Translations under genes and position numbers: made by a program
Shown: piece after piece, positions 36,050 to 49,330 of the stretch
Position numbering within the stretch: the stretch's first letter is position 1
Layout of the letters: every line of letters starts with the position of its first letter
DNA from: Congeria kusceri
Lineage: Eukaryota > Mollusca > Bivalvia > Myida > Dreissenidae
Assembly: GCA_027627225.1 (NCBI GenBank)
Contig: CM051029.1
Coordinates: 15,157,159 to 15,221,158, forward strand
Length of the DNA stretch: 64,000 bases
Direction of reading: 5' to 3'
Notes under the pieces: generated by a model
What the model was told of the DNA's origin: nothing
Seen by the model: the letters and a program-made list of their open reading frames with translations, nothing else
Databases searched by the model: none

Positions 36050-37390
36050 GAATGTCTGTGCATGGGAAGTATACAGTTGGTAGTGTGCCTAGGAAGTGTC
36101 TATTTATATTGTTCAAAGGAAGTGTTCAGCAGGTACATGTTATGTGTATATGAAGTGTCCAGTTGGTGGTGTGCATGGAAAGTATCCAGTTGTTAGTGTG
36201 CATTGAATTTATCCAGTAGTTATTTTGACTGAGACGTGTCCATTTTGTAGTGTTAATACTCAGTGTGTAGATGCTAGTGTGCATGGGAAGTGTCCAGTTG
36301 GTAGTGTTCGTGGGAAGTGTTCAGATGTTAGTTTGCATGGGAAGTGTAAAGTTTGTAATAAGCATGGGACGTGTCCTGTTAGTAGTGTGCATGGGACGTG
36401 TCCCGTTGTTAGTTTGCATAGGAAGTGTTCAGTTGGTAGTGTTCACGGGACGTGTCCAGTCGTTAGTGTGCGTGAGAAGTGTCCAGTTGGTAGTATGCGT
36501 GGGAAGTGTCCAGTTGGTAGTATGCGTGGGAAATGTCCAGTTTGTATTGTGCTTGGCAAGTGTCCAGTTGGTAATGAGCATGGGAATTGTTCAGTTGGTA
36601 GTGTTCATAAGAAGTGTTCAGTGGGTAATGAAGTGGACATGGGAATTGTTCAGTTGGTTGTGTGCATGGGGTATTTAAGTTTGTAGAGTGCATATAATAT
36701 GTCAATTTGAAGGTGTATATAGGAAGTGCCGAGTTAGTATTGTTCACAGGAAGAGATCAATTGTTAGTCCGCATAGGACGTATCCAGTTGGCAATGTGCA
36801 TTGGAAGTGTCCAGTTGGTGGTCTCTAAGGACGTGTAACGTTACTAGTGTGCATGGGACGTATCCAGTAGCTAGTGTGCATGGATAGTGTCCGGTTGATA
36901 CTGTGCATGGGAAGTATCCAGTTGATAGTGTGCATGGGAAGTGTACAGTTAATACTGTGCATGGGAAGTGTACTGTTGGTAGTGTGTATGTGAAGTATAC
37001 AGTTCGTAGTGTGCATGGGAAATGTAGAGTTGGTTGTGTGCATGGGAAGTGTACAGTTGGTGGTGTGCATGGGAATTGTCCAGTTGATAATGAGTATGGG
37101 AAGTGTTCTGTTGGTAGTTAGCATGGGAGGTGTCCAATTGGTAATGCGCATGGGAAGTATCAAGTTGGTAATGAACATGGATGTCCAGTTGGTAGTGTGC
37201 ATGGAAAGTGTTCAGTTGGTAGTGTGCTTGGGAATTGTCCAGTTGATAATGAGCATGGGAAGTGTCCAGGTGGTAGTGTACATAGGGCGTGTTCAGTTGG
37301 TAGTGTGCTTGGGAAGTGTTCAGTCGACAGTGTGCATCGGTAGTATCCAATTGGTAATGTGCAAAGAAAGTATGCAGTTATTAGAGTGAA
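36050..37390. repeat. 27-bp minisatellite array
   Basis: A unit close to AGTGTGCATGGGAAGTGTCC plus AGTTGGT repeats for about 1.34 kb, nearly 50 units. Most substitutions keep the period, with irregular insertions near 36665-36840. As 27 is a multiple of three, open frames appear on both strands; one plus-strand frame gives nine-residue repeats like HGKCPVGSV. Confidence 0.93.
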
Positions 37391-37869
37391 GTTTAGCAGA
37401 CAAGTCATTGCCATAAATATTGTTTAAACAGTTGTGCATCTCTTTCTGCAATATTATCATTGTGTGTGATTATAATTTTAACAAACGCCGAAGTGTTATT
37501 TTTGTTTTAAACATGAACTGTGGTTTTGGTTTAAATACACACTTACCATAGTGTAATGTAATCTTCAAACAATAAATATACATTATGTACATATATTGTT
37601 ACGAAGACGTTGGAATAACTCGTTCGTTTCAATGTGAAATGTGTTATTTCCGTAATATACTTATATAGTAGTGATTATTTTGTTGAGTGTAAATAATATG
37701 ACACACGTATATTATAGTGTTTTATATACAAACTATATACTTGGTTATATATGTATACATTACGACGTAGTACACACGTTTGTTGTATTTGCTTAGTAGA
37801 TTCGATCTGCCTCTTTATTATTTAAAACGTTAATTCTGGGAAAGCACATTCCACCTTTTAACATTGACT
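37391..37869. other. No gene recognised
   Basis: AT-rich spacer with no supportable feature. Confidence 0.5.
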
Positions 37870-38625
37870 TAAAATGGACAACATCTGCGCAAAGGGCAAT
37901 ATCAGTACAGCCGAAGGCAAACAAGTGTCTGTATCGCTCCCATGACTTATTAAGTAAGGAGAGCCAAAAGCGAAAGGGCCATGCTAAGCTATATAATTAA
38001 GAAAGGTCCTGCCCTCTGGTTATGCTGTTTTGTTTAATGAATGAACACGATTTAAAGCTTTTTAGTAGAGGGCCAAATAAGAGATATTTCTGTGAAATTA
38101 TTTCAAAGTTTCAGCGGTGGTTTTTTATATAACGTTTTTCAACCGACCGGAACCATTTGAACAACTTTGGTAGTTAAATATCCAATGAACATTTCTGTCA
38201 AATCATTTCGAAATATAACCAGTGGTTTATGGTCTCAAAAATTTAAATATAGCCATATTAGTTAAAATGACCTAGCCACCTGTCGGCCACGTTTTTCAAC
38301 AAAGCGGAACCACTTGAGTAACTTTGGTTAAGGGCTTACCCAGAAATATTACTGGATAACCATAAGAAAATCTAACCAGGGATTTAGGAAGGGATATGGT
38401 TTAATCTTTATCCTTTTAAGTGGTCGTCTAGTGCAGTGGACCAGAAACATTCAAGCAACTTTGGAGCACCCAAGGAACATTTCTATGAAGTTTTATCAAA
38501 GTCGGTTGAACCGTTTCAGATTTCGTTTTTTAAGGAAAAGTAAACGTACAGACGGACGGAGTCACTCACGACGGACGAACAGGTATGGCAAACGTTCGCT
38601 TACCTTCGGCCAGTGAAGCTAAAAA
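37870..38625. repeat. Dispersed repeat with internal direct repeats
   Basis: Related phrases recur inside: GAACATTTCTRTGAARTTWT and GGAACCAYTTGARYAACTTTGG, each two or three times. It ends in GACGGACGGAGTCACTCACGACGGACGAACAGG. I associate this with a dispersed repeat common in bivalve genomes, so the family assignment is from memory and unverified. Confidence 0.5.
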
Positions 38626-38699
38626 TGAAACGTAAGATGCTAATAATGGTATTGAAAAGGAAAACACTGTACATTTAATGCGAACATTGTTTATGCATG

Positions 38700-39270
38700 C
38701 TGATAAAATGCAAGTGGCCCAGAGCGACCTGACGCACTACTGGTCCTTAGGGCTACCTTTAAATTAGTAACATTATTGAAACAAGTGTGTTTAAGACTAT
38801 AAGGTAATGCTGCATACCAAATATACAAGACCTAGATCTGTGCTTAGTTAATTTTGTAATGGAAGGTTATTGACGTAAATTAACTATTTAAAATCTATAA
38901 AACAAATGATCAAGCCACGGTTATTTTAACTATTTTGGTATAGAAATATATGCAATGATACATAAGACAGATCAAAGACCCTGTTGTTACAGACAAGAAG
39001 AGATTTATTGTAAAACAATGAGCCCCGGGACTTTGGGCAACTGCAGAACAATACTGGTACAATATCGTACAGTGATGCTACATGCCAAATATATTAAAGC
39101 TGCAGGTAATGTTGTTTCAGACAATAATAATTTTGTAGTATGTTTCCTACATGAGTCAATATATGAATCTGAGTCCCGGGATGGCGCCGCTTTATAGCCC
39201 AGAAGCACCAGTTGTATAATTTGGGTAAAAAAACATTAGACCTAATATTATAAACCTAGTCGTTGTTGTT
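38700..39270. repeat. Possible dispersed repeat
   Basis: TAATGCTGCATACCAAATAT (near 38807) and TGATGCTACATGCCAAATAT (near 39074) suggest an old repeated unit. Otherwise uncharacterised. Confidence 0.3.
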
Positions 39271-41570
39271 TCATACAAGAAAAGTATACGTTGTTCCTAT
39301 TAAAGTACATGTGACTAAATATTTAGCCCCGGAGCGGGAACATTGTTTAGCCCCAATTGTTCGGAATGTAGGTCCTATACTAAAACATGCGCGAAATGAT
39401 ATTACATACTGCCAAAATAAAATGGCTGATTTAAATATAAATAAGCGATTAAAATCAATATGAAACTTATTGGCAATAAGAAAGTATAAAGGAAAGAAAT
39501 GTGTTTTTGCTTCAGGTGCTTAAAACTATATTTAATAATATTTTAAATTGTGATTTTACAGTTTAACCGGTGTTGTGTTCGTGATCGAAAGAAAATACCG
39601 TTATTTGCAAGCTCAACCATACGTTAATAATATCAAGTATTGTATTGCTCATTGTGTAATCTGTAATTTGTAATCTGTAATCAATGCCATTCTTCTATAT
39701 ATTATTAATTTGCGAGCCAGGACACATGCTTTGGTGTCGATTGAGTCATAATTTGTATAACATATTCTAAAGTTGACACGATTTACATGTACTATAAATC
39801 TGACGTTGAAACAAATATTTGTTTGCAAGGCAATTTCATTATTTTACCAATTTATCAACGTCGAATATTGACGTTGTTTCAATGTTGATTCAACGTTAAA
39901 ACGCCTACCAGTGCGTGTATTATCTATTTTAAAAGGTCTTAAATCCTAATAATAGTTCCCCATCTGTTATACGAGTTCAAATATATCACGGTATTGTTCA
40001 GAACGATGTTAAATAATCATTTTATTATATACATATTTATAATATTATTTGTGTATTATTTGCATAATATTTACTTTAAAACACACAGTCCGCGGAACAG
40101 GGCGCGCGCTCGCATTATTAATATACATGAATGACGTCGCTCTAAGTGATGCATAATATGCAAACATGTTTGTCTCTTATTCTGTAACTTGCACTAACAA
40201 CTAATTAATAAATTTTAACTGCGGACGCAGCCTTTCGCACTTTAGAACATATTTCACAGAAAGCGACCATGAAATTGTAATAACTGAAACATTGAGTGTG
40301 TAGAAACTATCTTTAGACGTGCATGTTAAAAGGTGGTGTGATCAATAGGAAGTGTATGCAGCACGTTTGTTTTAATTAGTATTACACACTTATGCAAGTT
40401 GTCAAAATGAATATTTATCAGTTGACTGGAAGTGTTTCATGGATATTCAGAACTAGAATAACGCAATTATGTAGATTTATATGAGTGATGCTATATGTAA
40501 AGTTTAAAACAACAATGGATAGTGACGAAACACACAGATGTTGCTGAACTCTATGGTTGTTATATGTCGTGGTGCAGGCTTTATTTATGTGTGTGTAACG
40601 TTTTAAACAGTTAAAAAAAAAAATAATGTAAGAAGGTGACATTCATGATCGGATATAGGTTTGGAGACAACAAAGTTTACACAAAGCTTGCGTGCTACCA
40701 GACAAGGTGATTTAGAAAACAAATTGCGTTTCTGGTTAGTACGGTTTACAAAAGAAAAATCTTCGTGGATATATAAAAACGGAATTGAAATGATTGTTGC
40801 TGGATTTTAAAACACGTTTTCAAATAGGTGGATCGTAGTACTCATTGATCGAGTAAAAATAAAGTTGCATATTCGTTTCGTTGTGGAGTACTCGGACATT
40901 ATCGTATGATTATAGTCTGACCGACTAATACGGAAAATATGGTACCAATTTTAGCTCGCTGGGCGCGAATGAGGACACATGTTTGGAGGATATAAATAGG
41001 CATATAACTTTTTCTGTAGATTTTCAAAAAAGACCGACTGATAACTGTAATTTATGCATTATCACATTATTTTAAGCATTATACACAAACCATTTCACAT
41101 AAAATAGCTCATCGTACTTTGTTTCGTGAAACGTACAGTCACGATAATGACAACGAAATCAAAGCCATGCACAGCTTTTTTGTCGTGATGGCTTTTAATG
41201 ATATACTAAATTTACACCGATACTGTTATCGAAGAACCCGCGGAAGTTTAGCTGCCGATTTGAATCTCGAGAGCACGAGTCAGTTGATAACACGCAGCTA
41301 AACATTGGGGAAATTTGACAACAAACCATGCCGTTTATATATGATTATAATTTAGCACGGCTTGAAACTGATCATTGTTCTGAAAAAGTCATTTACATGT
41401 AGCGGTCTATTTTCAAAGAAATTGTAACAGTATGTACTACCCATCGATAGCTTGAACAAGAACACTATCAACCATACATGGCGAAGCGTTAATGGATGTT
41501 ATTTCACCTACACATCGGCAACCTAGGACAAAAATCTACGTGTTACAGCAAACGTATTCAACGTAATAAA
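39271..41570. other. No gene recognised
   Basis: AT-rich DNA. A short GC-rich patch occurs near 40088-40110 (CCGCGGAACAGGGCGCGCG). No exon or repeat family could be supported. Confidence 0.45.
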
Positions 41571-41572
41571 GA

Positions 41573-41765
41573 CATTAAGACAGACAGACATTAAGACAGA
41601 CTAATTTAAGACAGCCATTAAGACAGACATTAAGACAGTCAGACAGACAGACATTAAGACAGACAGACAGACAGACAGACAGACCGACCGACCGACCGAC
41701 CGACAGACAGACAGACAATCAGACAATCAGACAGACAGACAGACAGACAGACAGAAAGACAGAAA
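41573..41765. repeat. GACA microsatellite
   Basis: GACA tetramers, first mixed with ATTAAGACA, then nearly pure, with a short GACC block near 41684-41703. Confidence 0.93.
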
Positions 41766-42331
41766 TACAGCTTGATAGAGTTCTACATAAATGTACAATA
41801 GCCTGACAATTTAACATTTTCGAGATATACAAACAAATTAAAATACAATGTATACATTTATAAATGAGCCAGGTCAATGAAATTATAGGTCCGATTTGGT
41901 CATACAAACAACATAAAATGCAATGTGTGCATTTATACATGAGCCACGTCAATCAACATGTTTTGTCCTATCAAAACATAAATCAACTAAAAATACAATG
42001 CATGCATAAATAAATGAGCCACGTAATTCAGCATTATATGTCAAGGATGACACAAAAGAAGAACCCTTATTTTCTCTGTGGTGCTTAAACTTCTTGCGTA
42101 TGGAAGTCAACTGTTAAACTATTAAACCAGGTTGATGGTAAAAAAGTCAAAATGACACTTGGTCGTTGAAAATACTAGAAGCATATGGTTTGCTTAGTGA
42201 GATATTTAAATAATTTTTATGGCAAAATAATATGAATATTGTATTAGCCTAAAAAGGCAACAGGCACAGTTTGATAAATATTAACTTCAAGACGCTATAT
42301 ATTCTGACCATTGAAATAAATATAAAGTTTA

Positions 42332-42913
42332 TCATGGGATGGACTCTGCTTTTTCGAGATGCAGAGATAATGTATTGCCAATAACCAACTGGCTGGTGAA
42401 ATTCATGTTGTTGCTCGAAAGGTTTTCAATGCATTGCCTAGTTTTAGCAGAAACAAGTATAGCAGAGTCATCAGCATGTACAAATAGCGTATTGGACAAA
42501 AACATACATGTCATCAACAATAATGAGGGGCAGTGGTATTAAAATAGATCGCTTGAGAACGCTACAATGAACACTTGCTAGAAATATATAAAATATCAAC
42601 TGACTGGTGCATGTCAGACACTCAACTTTGCATTCAACTTTATCACAATAATGGACTGTATAAATTTTTTATAAACATCTGATAGTACCATGCCAGTACT
42701 ATGACAATCATCCATTTGAAGGAGACACAAATATGTTAGCTGTATCAAACATGTATCGCTTGGCATACCATGTCTAACACAAGACTTAAATTCATTCGAA
42801 GGATTATTATGAATAAGATATTCCAACTGATCATAAATGGTCCGTTCAAGTATTGTAGGCACCATGCTTGAAAGAGACTTTATGCTAAAAATCGTATTAG
42901 CTCTACTGGCCAA
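42332..42913 (-). pseudogene. Non-LTR retrotransposon RT relic A
   Basis: On the minus strand the upper part reads PTILERTIYDQLEYLIHNN then DTCLIQLTYLCLLQMD, matching the RT region that opens with an ERxVYDQL helix. The lower part reads FVHADDSAILVSAKT and LSLHLEKAESI, matching the catalytic YADD region (HADD here) and its continuation. The middle of the domain is lost, so this is a deleted, diverged relic. Confidence 0.7.
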
Positions 42914-43250
42914 AGGGAGCTAATGCGATAGTGTTACGTTTGTCGTGAGTGCGTGCGTCCGTGCGTCGGTGCGTCTATACGTTTGTTAATACTTGAAACA
43001 TCTTCTCATAAACGACTCCGCCGAATTCAACCACAAATGGTTACACAGATATAATCTATGATAGATATAGATTTGAATGTGTTCATATGTTTCCGGTCCA
43101 TTATATGATTGTATTATTAGATCACATGAACTAAAGTAGTTTTTGTTATTAATTTCACAAATCGTCTTGTCTAAAACCGCAATGCCTTGGCGCATACTAC
43201 TTTGAATGTAGCATAATGTATGGTCGAAATACAAAAATTGTTAATGTGAT
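42914..43250. repeat. Possible dispersed repeat
   Basis: GAGCTAATGCGATAGTGTTACG followed by GTGCGTGCGTCCGTGCGTCGGTGCG resembles a GTCCGTC-type dispersed repeat I associate with molluscs. It abuts the LINE relic. Confidence 0.4.
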
Positions 43251-43254
43251 TCCT

Positions 43255-44095
43255 CTGGAGGGAAAAATGGCCCCGTCCCGGAACTTTAAATATATTTTGC
43301 TCGACTTCCATAGGAAAAACCTTTAAAATATTCTTGTCTGAAACTATAAGCCCTGCGCTTTTGATAGTTGATATGTAGCATTGCCATATTGTCCTTTTCT
43401 AATATTGATATATGGATGCCCCTGGGTTTAAAAATGGTACCACACCGCCGCTCAATATTTCTTACAAGTACTTACAAAGAAAAAAACCTTTACAAATATT
43501 TTCGTCTGAAACTACAAGTCTTTGATATTTGGTATGTAGCATTGCCTTATCGTCCTAAACTAGCATGTGTTCTATTGATGCCACTGGGCTAAAAATGGCC
43601 CCGCACTGAGGCTATATTTTTTATATTTAAATGTATTTTAATACAAAAAATACTTAGAACGTTCCTTTTATGAAACTACAAGGTCTATATGTAGGCATTT
43701 GATATTAAGTGTGTAGAAAAAAAATGCTCATATGGTTCTTTGCCAAGAGTGTAAAAAGTATGGGCTTAAATAATAGCACAACCACAGTGTTCAAATTCTT
43801 TACATTGACTTATTGTCTGAAACTACACAGCCTACAGCTTTTATTTTTTTGTATGTACCATTACCATCTTCCACTTTATAGCTAATGTTCAAGCGTTGCC
43901 CCTGGGCTAAAAATGGCTCCAACACAGGGCTCAATATTGTTTAAATAACATTGACATCAGGTATGTAGCATTGCCGTATATGCCTATACCAAAGTTGTTA
44001 AGATAATACCCATTTGACAACAATGGCCTCCACGGGGCTCAATATATACTCTTAAAATGAAAATACAAATCTTCTTGTCCAAAACTACTTCATGT
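43255..44095. repeat. Tandem satellite-like repeat, unit about 160-170 bp
   Basis: Four or five degenerate units each hold a phrase like GGTATGTAGCATTGCC (43370, 43529, 43848, 43962) and one like CTAAAAATGGCCCCGCACTG (43268, 43591, 43907, 44021). Spacing is irregular because of indels. Confidence 0.75.
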
Positions 44096-45262
44096 GGTGC
44101 AAACGAACAACGCGAAAACTATATGCCAATGTTACAGAGCATTGTATTACGACACAATATTTTCTTTTTGTAAACACATGGATAACATATATCGGCACCT
44201 TTTCCGCTCTGTTTTGTGCCGTTTTAGAATTTGAAAAAAATACGCAGAAATTTATCTAATAGAAAAGGTCTATAATTGGCAATCGTTTGTGATGCGTTTT
44301 TCTTTCAACCGTGCATATAACGTATATGTTAAAGTACTGGAGATAGCACGTTACCTTGTATTCTTTTGAAGTCTTTTTAGTGGAAGGAATGTTTCAAGCT
44401 GATTCAAAACAAATAGAGTCCATTAATAGTGTTGTGTTTCATTCTATTTGGTTTGTTGAAACACATTACAAACTGGTTTCGAAATTGATTTAAGCTCCGA
44501 ACATCGTTTAAAATAATTATAAGTTTGAATCAAAATGTGCGTTCTTCGCAAAAGGTTAAATATGAAACGAGCAAACCAGTGTTTTGTCAACGATATAACG
44601 TATTAATGTGCATTTAATCAATTTGTAAAAATGAATTAAGAGTTCAATTATAGTTCACTTAACATGGATTAGCATGTATGTTAAATAAAATATAACGTCG
44701 ATACATGCTAATTAATCATACAAATACATTCATTAAACTTGTGTTGAGATCTTTGCAAATCGGATGTTTATTTAATAATGTGCATACATTGTGTAGGCCG
44801 TATTTGTCTAAGGAAACAGTGACGACTAATTGTATACGTTTCGGTTATAATTACTGTGACTTATAGTAGAAACCACTAAGTACTGTACACCCACAGTGGA
44901 ATATTGTGGGAAGATATGATATTGAATAAACTAATGAGCTAGTAACGTGAATACTAGGCACACAAACGCCGTTGGTACATTTTATCACATGAGTCTTATT
45001 AATGAATGTCTGACAGATTCATTTAATTTTATGAAAAGGTATAAACGCATTATTTCAGAAGAAAACATTATGCATACAGATATAAATTAACAGAACTTGT
45101 TAAAATGTCACAGTGTTTGTTTAATGGTTTCAGTAGTTGAAAGTCGATGACACGAAAGTTCAAGAAACCTACACTATGTACACAATAAATGGTTTGTATA
45201 TATCTTATTCACACATCCGCCATTACGAGCGAACCATCATTAATGATTGCAGATACATAAAA
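44096..45262. other. No gene recognised
   Basis: AT-rich spacer; nothing supportable. Confidence 0.45.
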
Positions 45263-45321
45263 TCAAAACTCTAAGTGTGTGTTCGCATGTTTATGTCGTC
45301 TACCGGCCTTTCCTCGTCTGT
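45263..45321 (-). pseudogene. Possible tail exon of a third minus-strand receptor
   Basis: A TTTTTACAG acceptor leads to a phase-1 frame DRRGKAGRRHKHANTHLEF and a stop at 45263-45265. Basic and soluble, it could be a terminal cytoplasmic exon. There is no homology support. Confidence 0.25.
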
Positions 45322-45949
45322 CTGTAAAAATATTTAAAAAAAACAACATATTATATCGATAATATGGTGGACACTGTAGTATGCCAACCAAACTTTGCCT
45401 GAGTACACAGTTTAACACTTAAACTGGCAATGAATATAAGCCGGCAATCTTTATATTGCCTTTCTCACCACACTGTGCACACAAATAAGAATACTGCAGC
45501 TTAGTATGTTAGCCTGTGCAATTGCATTAAACAATCGTGAACACAAAAAATCAAACGACAGTAAATCAATCAATATTGTAAAAAGTGTATTGTTCTTGCA
45601 TTCTGCATATAACCTGAGTTTTCACAATTACTATGTGAGTCCTTCATTAGTAATACAGTTATGCTTTTCATCAAAACTAATAATGGTCATTGGTGAGTAT
45701 CATATATAATGTAGCCAAAATTAATATTCTTGCTGTAATCAATGTCCTCAGTCATACCAATGAAGTTTCACCATAATCCCGTTATTAATACTCAAGTAAC
45801 AACATATACAAGACAATTAAACATTCATTTAGAAAATATTAAAAATTATGATACTGTGTCTATACTTTATGCGCGTTCTCATCACAAAGTCTAGCAGTTA
45901 ACGACTTTCGATTTGAATTCCTTTAAAACGTTTTTAGGTATGATCTTCA

Positions 45950-46189
45950 TTATACGCAAAATGTGTTACTTTCCACCACACGCTTAAATCTCCAGTAAGC
46001 AATTGGTGAAGAAACAATAAATATGTAAGACAGAGTAAGTGTAGATGTCAAAGTTATTATTGTTGATAATGTGTACGTTCTTTCGATGATCACTACAACT
46101 ATATGAACATATATGATCGTAACTGATTGAACATTGTAGGCAGACATATACCACTTGCTCTCATTCTTCTCTGTCAGAATCTTCACCAA
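45950..46189 (-). pseudogene. Possible transmembrane exon of a third minus-strand receptor
   Basis: An open minus-strand frame holds TIIYVHIVVVIIE and LTLSYIFIVSSPIAYWRFKR, both membrane-like, with basic residues after the second. Exon borders are unclear, so this may be an AT-rich chance frame. Confidence 0.25.
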
Positions 46190-46284
46190 TGGAGTTAATA
46201 TCGACGGTATTTATTAAAACAAGATACAAACTTAGTATCTCGAATATATTTAATACTTGGAAGTGTTCAGAAAATACACGTTTA

Positions 46285-46800
46285 TCACAAGACCACTGCT
46301 AGCGGTGCTACCGCTCGTCTGATGAACACGCTTAGTTTAAGTGATTTCACTGACTGTTGTTTCAAAACATGTTAGAAAATCAATAATAATGCAACAACAT
46401 CATGATAAAAATTACATACAATAATCACTATGCAGGACAGAGTTACGATTCTTGTCCTGCACATTAATTTTGATCATATTGACTAAGTATTTTGAGTGTA
46501 CCGAAAAAGTATACCAAGTTTGAAGCCTCTATGTGTTATAGTTTTTTAGACATATGAGTATGTACGAAATTCTTTGTCAAAATGAATTTCCTAACTTGAA
46601 AAAAGGCCATTAAACAATCAACATCGGTGGAAAAGTTAAAGTTGTTGTTCCTCACACTTTACGTTTAAACATATTGTATTTTCATCGTGTAACTATATTT
46701 TACATCAACCATGGTACAAGTAAAGACATAGGCATATAGAGGAAAAAGGGTTGCACAAAAAGTGATTTCCACATTACTGGCGGTTCGCCCCTGAATATCT
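46285..46800. repeat. Possible dispersed repeat
   Basis: A stretch including GCTAGCGGTGCTACCGCTCGTCTGAT and TGCAGGACAGAGTTACGATTCTTGTCC looks like an old dispersed element. Recognition is weak. Confidence 0.3.
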
Positions 46801-47465
46801 AAAGACACAAATAACCAAACGCGGTTGGTTGGTTAAACATGACTGAATAATACATTAAAGAAATATCGGTATTTTTAACAAACTAAAGTATACAAAAGGA
46901 TATATTGAATAGTACGAAATGAGCATGGTAAATGAAAGAAAGGAACTTCAAAGAACGTCAAAGCAATACACTTTATACATTCAAATATTATGAAAGAAAC
47001 GGATATTTGAGTTATGTTGTCTTGTCCGTAATAAACAAGAATTGCCAAACTGGCATTATAGTACGAGTGATCACAAGTTATATAATATGTGTGTTTGAAG
47101 CATGTTGTCGTCTTCTTGTAGATATAGACCGCTGTACATTTAAATAAATCAAGCTATATTTTTATCAGAACTTACTTCATAATTGCCATACATAAGCTGG
47201 CCGCAGTTGAGCATGGAAAAGGTGTGTAACTCTTAGTCGTTGGTTTCTGAAAAGATGACCAAAAAAATGAAATGATTGACTTGTTCTGAAATAAAGACGC
47301 ATGCATTTGTTGGTAATGCTAACAGGTGGTTTTGATATAAATAGAAATTCAAGTTGCTACACATTTTTCTGAGTCGTTCTTTCATAACTGATTCAAAAAT
47401 CTTCCCAATAACATAATAATCGGGAACTTTGTTTCAATTGAAAAGCAAGTTTTGTATAAAGCCTT

Positions 47466-48640
47466 TAATTTTAGATAGAGTCAATGTTACTTACATATAT
47501 ATGCAGTTTATTCCATAGATTGATAACAGAGGGAATAAAATACTGTGAGCAAATCTGACTTCTCCTTCTCACAGTTATATTATCTGACAAATTCCTTGAG
47601 TTGTAAGAGGTCATTTGAATGATAGTGTTAGAAAAGAGGTTTCTGAGATAATCAGGACAATCGTTATGATGTATTTTGTATATCGTGATAAGTTTGTTAT
47701 AACGACAACGATCTTCCAAACTTAACCAGTTAATTTTTGTATTATACAATTCTCTTCGTAAAACCGATCTAGTTAGGCGAAAAACTATTCTTGCAGTTTC
47801 CTTTTGAATTTTATATAACGTTTGGTTTTGATATAATTTTCAACCATCCCAATCCACACAAGCATGTTCTAATATTGGTCTTAAGTAAGAAATATACAAC
47901 TGATTATTGGTTTTTCTGGATTTGGGAATTTAAGTCTTCTGATATAACCTACAATGTTTGAAGTAGTAGTCATAATGTTTTTAATGTGAGTGTGCCACTT
48001 ACCATCATTGCTAAATGTTATTCAATTGTGTTTATGAGTCTGTACAAATGTGAGAGGGATATTTCCAGATTGCAAACGTAGATAATTTATCTTGGGTTGT
48101 TATGCAAATACAATGGCGTTAGTTGTATGTTGATTACAGTCTACTAACCAGGTTTTGAATCGTTGTCTTATTAAATAAATGTCATGGTTCAGAATGCCTT
48201 TTAAGTCACTTAACGTGGACGTTGTTCATGCGAGAGACGTGTCATCAGCAAACAGTCGTGTAATGATTAAACGATTTTCAACTATGCCGTTAACGTTTGT
48301 GATAAAAAAATGGACTTAAAACAGAACCTTGTTGTACATTAACGTTCATTGTAAGTTCAGCTGATAAAGCTGACCCTACGATAACCATTTGTGTTGGATT
48401 TGATAAGTAGTTTTTTTTTATCAAGGCTAATACATTATCACAAAAAACAAATTAATGTAACTTGAATGTAAGACCACGGTGCCGCACCCTATCAAATCTT
48501 TATAGACATCGCAAAACACAATACACGTGAATTGTTTGACATTGAAAGAACGAGATAGTTGATCAAAGATGTCGATAAATTGGGAACTCGTTGTTCACAC
48601 TGACCTGAGTATGCTGAATAAGTCACAAAGTCTTAACTGT
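47466..48640 (-). pseudogene. Non-LTR retrotransposon RT relic B
   Basis: The minus strand reads QGSVLSP and RLFADDTSLA (diverged RT active site, about 48240-48340). Then SYLRPILEHACVDWDG, IQKETARIVFRLTR and WLSLEDRCRYNKLITIYKI follow, the usual C-terminal order of CR1/Jockey-like LINE ORF2. Stops and frameshifts separate the parts. It ends near 47471 without an obvious tail. Confidence 0.75.
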
Positions 48641-49330
48641 AGGGGAAAATTTCCCGAACTGGAAAACTGGGGATTCCCCTGACCTGCTTATTTTGTTACT
48701 TTTTTTTTGCAATTTGTTTTCCAATTGGGGAATAAAATCATGTTTTTCAAGGGGTTCAGCAAAATTGTCCGCTGCACAGAGATGTATAATTGACCAATAT
48801 GTATGTGGTCTTAAAAGGTTCAGGACATATTGTTATAAATTGTCCCCTTTCATAATTATTTTTAAAGTATGCCGTTTAAAAGAAAACGCAAAAATACTAT
48901 TATTTTACTTAGCGTTTCTTTCTGAATGGCGAGATATGGGTTAAAATATTATTGATCTTAATACTATTTGTGGTGCACAGTCAATGTGTTTCTTATTTAC
49001 TCTGCAGTTTCATTGTTATATTATTGCAATGCATAGCAACGTATCCAATGTTTTATCATAAATCACTACTACTTTGCCAAAAAGAAAATTGACTGAGGAT
49101 GTTCAGCCAACTGTTATGTTACACCATGAAATAATTTGTATTTAAAAAATTACTGAAATGTTAATAAATTATTTTATGTCTGACTAGTATTTAAATGAAT
49201 TCAATGTATCGTTAAACAAAATCAAGGTGCCAATACAAAATGTTATATATGTGAAGAATTTACCCATCCAGTTGATCTATATTACACACAGTCACTGATT
49301 GCGCCTAAGGGCAAATACTTCTCAAAGAAA
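48641..49330. other. No gene recognised
   Basis: AT-rich spacer between the LINE relic and the next repeat-like block. Confidence 0.45.

Noticed and set aside
36463..37414. Minus-strand frames with HYQLDTSHA-like repeats
   Set aside because: They are the reverse strand of the 27-bp minisatellite; period divisible by three explains them.
41573..41765. CRISPR-like array of GACA repeats
   Set aside because: Pure short tandem repeat without unique spacers.
47173..47260. Minus-strand mini-exon KPTTKSYTPFPC between TTTTCAG and GTAAGT
   Set aside because: Splice sites look good but its phase differs from the family and there is no matching exon, so I left it out of the annotation.
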